A stretch of DNA of 47,009 nt from Vibrio splendidus 12E03 (GTDB lineage Bacteria > Pseudomonadota > Gammaproteobacteria > Enterobacterales > Vibrionaceae), in assembly GCF_000272105.2 (NCBI RefSeq), contig NZ_AJZD02000319.1, positions 1-47,009 on the forward strand, in the 5' to 3' direction. Of this stretch, positions 41,837 through 47,009 are shown in pieces. A model generated the notes under the pieces. It made no database searches. It was not told where the DNA came from and saw only the letters and a program-made list of their open reading frames with translations. The translations under genes and the position numbers were made by a program. Every line of letters begins with the position of its first letter. Position 1 is the stretch's first letter.

Positions 41837-43264
41837 TTACTTCTTGTTGTTGTCCCAAATACCGTCTTCCAGCTGAGACTTAAGCTCTGGGAAGTCATTC
41901 GAATCGAATGTTGGTACTTTACCCGCGTCTAGTTGGCGGTTGTAGTCTTTCGCTAGCTTAATCACGATACCTGATAGCAGGATAATCGCCACCAAGTTAA
42001 CAATCGCCATTAGGCCCATCGATACGTCAGCCAGAGCCCATACCGTTGGTAGAGTTGCTAGAGAACCGAACATAACCATACCCAGAACAACGATACGGAA
42101 TAGCACTAGGCCTTTCTTGTTGTTGTGCTCAAGGAAGATAAGGTTCGTTTCAGCGTACGAGTAGTTTGCAATGATTGAAGTGAAAGCGAAGAAGAAAATC
42201 GCTACCGCGACAAAGATGCCACCCCATTCGCCAACTTGTGCTGTTAGTGCACGTTGCGTTAATTCGATACCCGTTACTTCACCGTGTGGTACATACTCAC
42301 CAGACATCAGGATGATAGCTACTGTTGCTGAACAGATAACAATGGTGTCCATGAACACGCCTAGCATTTGCACGTAACCTTGTGATGCTGGGTGCGGTGG
42401 GTAAGGCGTAGCAGAAGCTGCTGCGTTTGGCGCAGAACCCATACCCGCTTCGTTCGAGAACAAACCACGTTTGATACCGTTAATCATCGCTTGTGCGATT
42501 GCGTAACCCAAGCCACCCGCTGCTGCTTCTTGCAGACCGAATGCACTCTTGAAGATAAGAGCCAGTACTTCAGGCACTTTCTCGATGTTCGCGAACATCA
42601 CGTACATAGCGATCGCTAGGTAAGCCAATGCCATGATTGGAACGATGATTTCTGCTGTGCGTGCAATCTTACGGATACCACCGAAGATAACGAATGCAGA
42701 GATGATTACGATACCCACACCAACGTAGCTACGCTCAAGGTCGAATGCAGTGTTCATTGCGCTTGCAATCGCGTTCGCTTGAACCGCGTTGAATACAAGA
42801 CCAAATGCAATGATTAGGAAGATAGAGAATAGAACCCCCATCCAACGCATGCCTAGGCCTTTCTCCATGTAGTATGCAGGGCCGCCGCGGTAGTTACCGT
42901 CGTTATCACGCGTTTTGTATAGCTGTGCCAGTGTGCTTTCTGCAAACGATGTTGCCATACCTAGCATTGCGATTAGCCACATCCAGAAGATAGCACCAGG
43001 GCCACCAGCGGTTAGTGCTACAGCAACACCTGCCATGTTACCCGTACCTACACGAGCAGCGAGACTAGTACAAAGAGCTTGGAAAGAAGAGATACCAGCA
43101 CTGTCTGCTTTACGGCTGTTTCTAAGAACAGAGAACATGTGGCCGAAATGGCGGAATTGAATGAAGCCTAGTCGTACAGTGAAGTAGATACCCACACCAA
43201 CCAGTAAGTAAACTAAGATAGATCCCCAAAGGAGATCGTTCATCAAATTGATTAAGTCTGTCAC
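41837..43264 (-). CDS. Sodium:alanine/glycine symporter (AGCS family)
   Basis: A 475-aa inner-membrane sodium-coupled amino-acid carrier with about 11 membrane segments. Family marks are GTGNMAGVAVALTAGGPGAIFWMW, AESTLAQLYK, GGPAYYMEKGLG and GIKRGLFSNEAGMGSAPNAAA. I start at GTG 43264 (VTDLINLMNDLLWG), with GAGG five bases upstream; the longest frame adds nine residues from non-coding sequence. Whether it takes alanine, glycine or both is not clear. It is monocistronic. Confidence 0.93.
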   Translation of the reverse strand: MTDLINLMNDLLWGSILVYLLVGVGIYFTVRLGFIQFRHFGHMFSVLRNSRKADSAGISSFQALCTSLAARVGTGNMAGVAVALTAGGPGAIFWMWLIAMLGMATSFAESTLAQLYKTRDNDGNYRGGPAYYMEKGLGMRWMGVLFSIFLIIAFGLVFNAVQANAIASAMNTAFDLERSYVGVGIVIISAFVIFGGIRKIARTAEIIVPIMALAYLAIAMYVMFANIEKVPEVLALIFKSAFGLQEAAAGGLGYAIAQAMINGIKRGLFSNEAGMGSAPNAAASATPYPPHPASQGYVQMLGVFMDTIVICSATVAIILMSGEYVPHGEVTGIELTQRALTAQVGEWGGIFVAVAIFFFAFTSIIANYSYAETNLIFLEHNNKKGLVLFRIVVLGMVMFGSLATLPTVWALADVSMGLMAIVNLVAIILLSGIVIKLAKDYNRQLDAGKVPTFDSNDFPELKSQLEDGIWDNNKK

Positions 43265-43973
43265 GTGAACCTCGTAATTGAGTTTAAGCACCGATCATGC
43301 TTCCTAGCCTTCCTCTTAATCGCCTATGCCTCTGTCAATGTTGTGTCGGCACTCTTGTTATATTCTTGCGGCGATTGAGACTGTAAATGTCGCTTCATGC
43401 ATCCATTTTACGTATCAGTGTATTTTTTGACGGGCGGATAATGCAGCGAGACGGCCTAAAAATCAATATGCAAATGCACTTATATTAAAATGACATTTCA
43501 CTAATAACACACCTTTTGTTAACACAACTTTCAACAATGCAGCCCAATAAAAGTCACATTATCGGGACATAATATCAACAACAGCCACGGCACTACCCCA
43601 ACAAGAACATCATCCTATAAAAATGACGTCAGCCTAGGTTTTACAAGGTATAGTGAAGATCTTCGTTTTTTTCTAGGCCAATGAGATCCCTATACCGCAC
43701 GGCTCCATATACACCTCAATGCATTGTAGTCAAAACGCTATTCCATTCGCACAATGAATTAACATTCAATAACCCCCAATTTAATCGTTTACTTAGGTTT
43801 GTTTGCTTGTTTTTTATACATAATAATTCTCACAATGTGTGAGCATGCATAAGAAAATAGAACAAAAGCTTCATAGATTTGAAACAAATGAGAAACAAAT
43901 CAAAGTTATTGTGAACCTAAATATGATATTTATTGGTTCGCAAGAACTAGTCCCACGGAAGGAGATATGGCTT
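43265..43973. other. Long intergenic region between the AGCS symporter and DUF3545 gene
   Basis: About 700 bp, AT-rich, with no convincing gene. Visible items are a TGACGTCA palindrome (43624-43631), an inverted repeat GGTATAG (43647-43653) / CTATACC (43690-43696), and a weak 11-codon frame on the reverse strand (43673-43708) with a GAGGTG ribosome-like site. An open frame in register with DUF3545 begins at 43839 but its first 45 codons look non-coding. The two divergent promoters should lie here; I cannot place them firmly. Confidence 0.5.
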
Positions 43974-44162
43974 ATGGATAGCTTTCAATTCGATGAAGTA
44001 TCAGAACTAGAAATGCCTCGTGTAACTCAAAAATCACGCTCGAAACCACTCAAGCGTAAGTGGCGTGAAATCGAAGCCATCAACGATCGTAGGCAGCTTG
44101 AGAAAGAGCTGAGAGAGATGAACCTAGGTCTTGATTTTAGCCTTGACGATATAAAGCTTTAA
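43974..44162 (+). CDS. DUF3545 family small protein
   Basis: A 62-aa charged protein: an acidic start (MDSFQFDEVSELEMPRV), a basic centre (KSRSKPLKRKWREIEAINDRR) and a helical end (LEKELREMNLGLDFSLDDIKL). It matches, from memory, DUF3545, small proteins found mostly in Vibrio and relatives, of unknown function. ATG 43974 has a strong AAGGAG at 43959-43964. A frame open 45 codons further upstream does not fit the family. It is monocistronic with its own terminator. Confidence 0.85.
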   Translation: MDSFQFDEVSELEMPRVTQKSRSKPLKRKWREIEAINDRRQLEKELREMNLGLDFSLDDIKL

Positions 44163-44187
44163 TCAGCACGATAAGAAATCAGATAGC

Positions 44188-44216
44188 AAAAGGCACCTAT
44201 TTAGGTGCCTTTTTTA
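44188..44216 (+). terminator. Rho-independent terminator of the DUF3545 gene
   Basis: AAAAGGCACCTA / TAGGTGCCTTTT forms a 12-bp stem with a two-base centre, followed by more T's, 25 bases after the stop. Confidence 0.94.
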
Positions 44217-44262
44217 TTGTTTGAGGTAGTTAATCCGCTCAAAGCGCCATTTGGAAACCAAA

Positions 44263-44294
44263 CCTCTAATATAGAGGACACCTAAAAATAGGTG
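44263..44294. other. Two small tandem hairpins after the hemerythrin gene
   Basis: CCTCTA/TAGAGG (44263-44277) and CACCTA/TAGGTG (44279-44294) lie side by side 20 bases beyond the hemerythrin stop. The second repeats the core of the DUF3545 terminator. Neither has a T-run on the reverse strand. Confidence 0.5.
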
Positions 44295-44314
44295 CGTTTC
44301 AACATTAAAACAGG

Positions 44315-44866
44315 CTAAACGCACTCTTGTTCATTTTGTCGAACCCGAGCCGCGAGTTGGCGATATTGATCGGCGATGGTCTCTCCAAAAACAGGGTCAT
44401 CTTCCGGTTGAAGCCATTGAGACTCCACTTCTTGCCAATCCTTCACCGTGAACGCCTCAACAATCATGGGTAGCACATGCTTCTCTTCATATTCCATGTG
44501 CTTTCGCTGAGCTTTAACAAACGCTTCAAGCTGCTCAATAAAGACTTGCTGAGGAACCACCGCATCTTGAAGGATCATATCGACCAAACCTAAAAAGTCC
44601 GCCGTTTTCTCAGAAAGCAATTGATGCTCTAACTCCAAGTCTTCAATCGCTTGCTCGCTGCCATATTGCTTAAGATAGTAGCGATAAATGACGTCTTCTT
44701 TAGGGTGATGCACTTTGTCTGAATGGTTCATAAGGTAATGAACCACCTCTGCGATCAGGCTATAGTTTATTTCTCGCTCCTGTTTCAGAAACTCTAACTT
44801 ACTGTTGAGTATCGCGAGTAAGCGAGCCATATAGCCATGCTCTCGTCTTATCCTTTCAATCATCAT
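44315..44866 (-). CDS. Hemerythrin (HHE) domain protein
   Basis: A 183-aa cytoplasmic four-helix protein expected to hold a di-iron centre. Ligand-type residues are in REHGYM (H10), HSDKVHHPKED (about 48-58), ELEHQLL (near 80) and KHMEYEEKHVLP (about 122-133), the usual HHE pattern. Such proteins bind or sense oxygen, NO or iron, but the role here is not known. The C-terminus is acidic. It lies upstream of nothing obvious and next to ung on the same strand (86 bp). Confidence 0.9.
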   Translation of the reverse strand: MMIERIRREHGYMARLLAILNSKLEFLKQEREINYSLIAEVVHYLMNHSDKVHHPKEDVIYRYYLKQYGSEQAIEDLELEHQLLSEKTADFLGLVDMILQDAVVPQQVFIEQLEAFVKAQRKHMEYEEKHVLPMIVEAFTVKDWQEVESQWLQPEDDPVFGETIADQYRQLAARVRQNEQECV

Positions 44867-44952
44867 AGTATTGCACTCCGTTACACCTACTATTCATAAG
44901 TGTATACGAATATGCTGATTTATGATTTGACCCTGCTCAGAAAACCACCAAC

Positions 44953-45633
44953 CTACACTTCTGTTGGTAAACGCCAGTCAATAGGTTGTTGATCCATAGA
45001 AGAAAGCAGCTTGTTGGTTGTGGAGAAGTGCTGACAACCGAAGAAGCCACGGCGTGCCGATAATGGCGATGGGTGAGGTGAAACCAACACATGATGCTTG
45101 TCGTCATCAATCGCTTGGCCTTTCTTCTGGGCGTGTGTGCCCCACAACAAAAAGATGATCGGTTCAGAGCGCTGATTGAGCTCAGCAATAATGGCATCAG
45201 TAAAGGTTTCCCAGCCACACTTAGCATGTGAGTGTGCTTTTGCCTCTTCGACTGTAAGGACAGTGTTCAACATCAACACCCCTTGCGATGCCCAAGAATC
45301 GAGATAACCATGACTAGGAATCTCAAAGCCCTCTATATCTTGTGCAAGCTCTTTGTACATATTGCGTAGAGAAGGTGGGATTTTCACACCAGGAAGCACT
45401 GAGAATGCTAAGCCGTGAGCTTGGTTAGCACCGTGATAAGGATCTTGCCCTAAGATAACCACTCGCACGGACTCGAAAGGCGTCATATCAAAGGCACTGA
45501 ACACCTGTTCTTGTGGCGGGTAGACGGTTTTGCCACTATTACGTTGCTGTTCAACAAACGCGAGCACACTCTGAAAGTACTCTTTATCACGTTCATCATT
45601 ATTAATGGATTCCCAAGTCTTTGGTGCGCTCAT
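44953..45633 (-). CDS. ung: Uracil-DNA glycosylase Ung
   Basis: A 226-aa base-excision repair enzyme that removes uracil from DNA. Catalytic water-activating Asp and the motif GQDPYHGANQAHGLAFS, uracil-binding FLLWGTHAQKKG and the DNA-intercalating loop HPSPLSARRGFFGCQHFS are all present. I use ATG 45633 (MSAPKTW) with GGAAG about seven bases upstream, five codons in from the longest frame. It is separated from nfo, another base-excision gene, by a small His-rich gene. Confidence 0.96.
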   Translation of the reverse strand: MSAPKTWESINNDERDKEYFQSVLAFVEQQRNSGKTVYPPQEQVFSAFDMTPFESVRVVILGQDPYHGANQAHGLAFSVLPGVKIPPSLRNMYKELAQDIEGFEIPSHGYLDSWASQGVLMLNTVLTVEEAKAHSHAKCGWETFTDAIIAELNQRSEPIIFLLWGTHAQKKGQAIDDDKHHVLVSPHPSPLSARRGFFGCQHFSTTNKLLSSMDQQPIDWRLPTEV

Positions 45634-45813
45634 CGTTTTACTTCCCAATCATCAAGGTTTCTAGCGGCTTTCGCCAGACAAAAAAATAGCTGTATCGGCT
45701 AACTGTCCTAAATAGGGCTCTAGTTATACCTCATACAGCTATCAATAAACATGATGTGTAGGGTTCACTTGTTGATGAATCATAATAATCAGTTCAAGTT
45801 GTGTTTATCTCGA

Positions 45814-45924
45814 TTAACCACTTTTCTGCTGTGTACGATGGTGTCCGTGGTTATGCACGTGACGGTTTGGTGTAGGTAAACGGCGTGCGACAGCAATAGT
45901 TGAAGTTTGGGTGATTGAATACAT
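45814..45924 (-). CDS. Unrecognised 36-aa His-rich small protein with near-perfect ribosome site
   Basis: ATG 45924 is preceded by AGGAGGTG with five bases between, a near-perfect Shine-Dalgarno, and runs 36 codons to TAA (45816-45814). The peptide begins MYSITQTSTIAVARRLPTP and then carries NRHVHNHGHHRTQQ: five histidines in eight residues (HVHNHGHH), which could bind zinc, copper or nickel. No signal peptide or membrane segment is evident. I do not recognise the family. The gene lies between ung and nfo on the same strand. Confidence 0.7.
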   Translation of the reverse strand: MYSITQTSTIAVARRLPTPNRHVHNHGHHRTQQKSG

Positions 45925-45927
45925 AAA

Positions 45928-45989
45928 GGCACCTCCTCTAAGACATCGTGAACTACATATTCACTTTAATACTATGAAAGAAAGGTGCC
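45928..45989 (-). promoter_or_regulatory. Inverted repeat able to mask the ribosome site of the His-rich small gene
   Basis: On the reverse strand GGCACCT (45989-45983) is complementary to AGGTGCC (45934-45928), which is part of the AGGAGGTG ribosome site. Two wobble pairs extend the stem to nine. The loop is 48 bases. If transcription starts upstream of 45989, the leader can fold over the ribosome site. Confidence 0.5.
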
Positions 45990-46030
45990 AGTTATTAGAA
46001 ATAGACGGAAATAAATTTTCCCCTCTATTA

Positions 46031-46939
46031 TTACGCTTCTTCGCTCGCTAGCGTTGCTGAGCGATGAAATATTCTAAGTTGTTGAATTTCCTCTTTCCAT
46101 ATGGTCGAATCAATGGTTTCCAAGATAAGAGGGATACCATTAAAGCGAGAATCAGAGGCAATATACTCAAAACAATCCCAGCCAATTTCGCCTTTTCCCA
46201 AAGAATGGTGTCGATCGACTCGGCTCGCGAACTCAGCTTTTGAATCATTGATGTGCATTGCTCTTAGATAGTGCATACCCACGATGCGGTCGAACTCAGC
46301 AAAAGTATGCTCACACGCCTCTTTTGTACGTAAGTCATAACCAGCAGTAAACGTATGGCAGGTGTCTAAGCACACACCCACACGTGACTTATCTTCTACC
46401 TGCTCGATAATCTCGGCTAGATGTTCAAACTTCCAACCCAGATTAGTGCCCTGCCCAGACGTATTCTCGATCACTGCGATTACGTCAGGTACCGCTTGAT
46501 GAGCTAGGTTGATCGATTCAGCGATCTTCGCCAAACATTCGCTTTCTGAGATTTTCTTCAAATGACTCCCAGGATGAAAATTTAAAAGCGTTAATCCTAG
46601 TTGATTACAACGCTCCATTTCATCAATAAAAGCCGCGCGTGATTTCTCTAGCTTCTCTTCTTCTGGTGCTCCTAGGTTAATCAGGTAGGAGTCATGAGGA
46701 AGAATGTGTTCAGCACCGAAGCCCAACATTTTGCAATTGGCTTTAAAGGCACTAATGGTTTTCGCTTCTAGCGGTTTTGCCGCCCACTGTCTCTGGTTCT
46801 TGGTAAACAGTGCAAACGCATTGGCTCCTATTTCTCGTGCACGCATAGGCGCCTGATCAACACCACCAGCAGCCGAGACATGAGCGCCAATAAACTTAAT
46901 ATTTGTTTCCGGTTTTGAGGATGAATTATTGTTTGTCAT
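46031..46939 (-). CDS. nfo: Endonuclease IV (Nfo)
   Basis: A 302-aa AP endonuclease with a TIM-barrel and three zinc ions that cuts DNA at abasic sites. Marks are FIGAHVSAAGGVDQAP, LLNFHPGSHLK, VIENTSGQGTNLG, VCLDTCHTFTAGYDLR, and AMHINDSKAEFASRVDRHHSLGKGEIG, which hold the metal-binding His, Asp and Glu residues. It has about a dozen extra polar residues (MTNNNSSSKPETN) before the family start. It acts after Ung in base-excision repair, and the two genes are near each other. Confidence 0.96.
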   Translation of the reverse strand: MTNNNSSSKPETNIKFIGAHVSAAGGVDQAPMRAREIGANAFALFTKNQRQWAAKPLEAKTISAFKANCKMLGFGAEHILPHDSYLINLGAPEEEKLEKSRAAFIDEMERCNQLGLTLLNFHPGSHLKKISESECLAKIAESINLAHQAVPDVIAVIENTSGQGTNLGWKFEHLAEIIEQVEDKSRVGVCLDTCHTFTAGYDLRTKEACEHTFAEFDRIVGMHYLRAMHINDSKAEFASRVDRHHSLGKGEIGWDCFEYIASDSRFNGIPLILETIDSTIWKEEIQQLRIFHRSATLASEEA

Positions 46940-47009
46940 TAAATCACTTTACACTTTCAGAATGCTTAATAAATAAAGGGTCGTATCGGTTGCAGTTCAA
47001 TAAAAACAC

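Noticed and set aside
43621..43670. Small RNA terminator at GAAGATCTTC followed by T's
   Set aside because: The palindrome has no room for a loop beyond three base pairs, so no stable hairpin forms.
43673..43708. 11-codon reverse-strand peptide with GAGGTG ahead, possible leader peptide for the symporter
   Set aside because: Too short to support, more than 400 bases from the symporter start, and no attenuator hairpin follows.

Overview
The window looks like a stretch of the main chromosome of a Vibrio, probably of the Splendidus-type branch (inference). The evidence is a set of Vibrio-typical genes (vpsR, hlyU, nhaR-nptA, DUF3545, a DUF2799 lipoprotein) among housekeeping genes in gammaproteobacterial order: murJ-ribF-ileS-lspA-fkpB-ispH, rppH-ptsP-yfcA-like-lgt-thyA, and xerD-dsbC-recJ-prfB-lysS. 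I see no phage, integron, insertion sequence, CRISPR array, rRNA or tRNA gene.

Layout. 1-2.9 kb: muropeptide-sugar recycling operon (amino-sugar kinase cut by the window edge, anmK, murQ). 3.0-3.3 kb: small lipoprotein. 3.4-8.0 kb: a CstA-family transporter followed by a LytS/LytTR two-component pair (btsS-btsR-like), preceded by a striking array of ten evenly phased 8-bp direct repeats that fit the known BtsR half-site. 8.1-15.9 kb: reverse-strand block ispH, fkpB, lspA, ileS, ribF, murJ. 16.2 kb: rpsT. 16.7-19.5 kb: hlyU, nhaR and nptA. 19.6-20.0 kb: composite palindromic repeat island. 20.1-25.4 kb: thyA, lgt, TauE-family exporter, ptsP, rppH. 25.4-26.0 kb: AT-rich rppH/mutH intergenic region full of DnaA-box-like nonamers with an IHF consensus. 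26.0-29.4 kb: mutH, DUF6482-like and DUF1127 genes, an unlisted 40-codon small gene, vpsR. 29.7-36.2 kb: lysS, prfB (programmed +1 frameshift), recJ, dsbC, xerD. 36.3-43.3 kb: fldB, brnQ, trmN6, srmB, yaaA, alanine-type symporter. 44.0-46.9 kb: DUF3545, hemerythrin-domain protein, ung, an unlisted 36-codon His-rich small gene with a near-perfect Shine-Dalgarno, and nfo.

How the parts work together. AnmK, MurQ and the kinase return wall-derived anhydroMurNAc and amino sugars to the GlcNAc-6-phosphate pool. The sensor/regulator pair beside the CstA-type transporter, with the phased sites in front of it, reads as a self-contained pyruvate-type nutrient sensing and uptake unit. lspA and lgt, at separate places, provide lipoprotein maturation. 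MutH, Ung, Nfo and RecJ are DNA repair functions.

Most worth a second look: the ten-site phased array before the transporter (3403-3595); the DnaA-box/IHF/GATC cluster (25482-25886); and two short genes with very strong ribosome binding sites (27631-27753 and 45814-45924), the latter His-rich with an inverted repeat able to mask its own ribosome binding site. Several starts were moved from the longest reading frame (fkpB, rpsT, murJ, nhaR, nptA, rppH, mutH, dsbC, AGCS symporter, DUF3545, ung) using Shine-Dalgarno position and family alignment from memory. No database search was possible, so family names rest on recognised motifs and remembered homologues.
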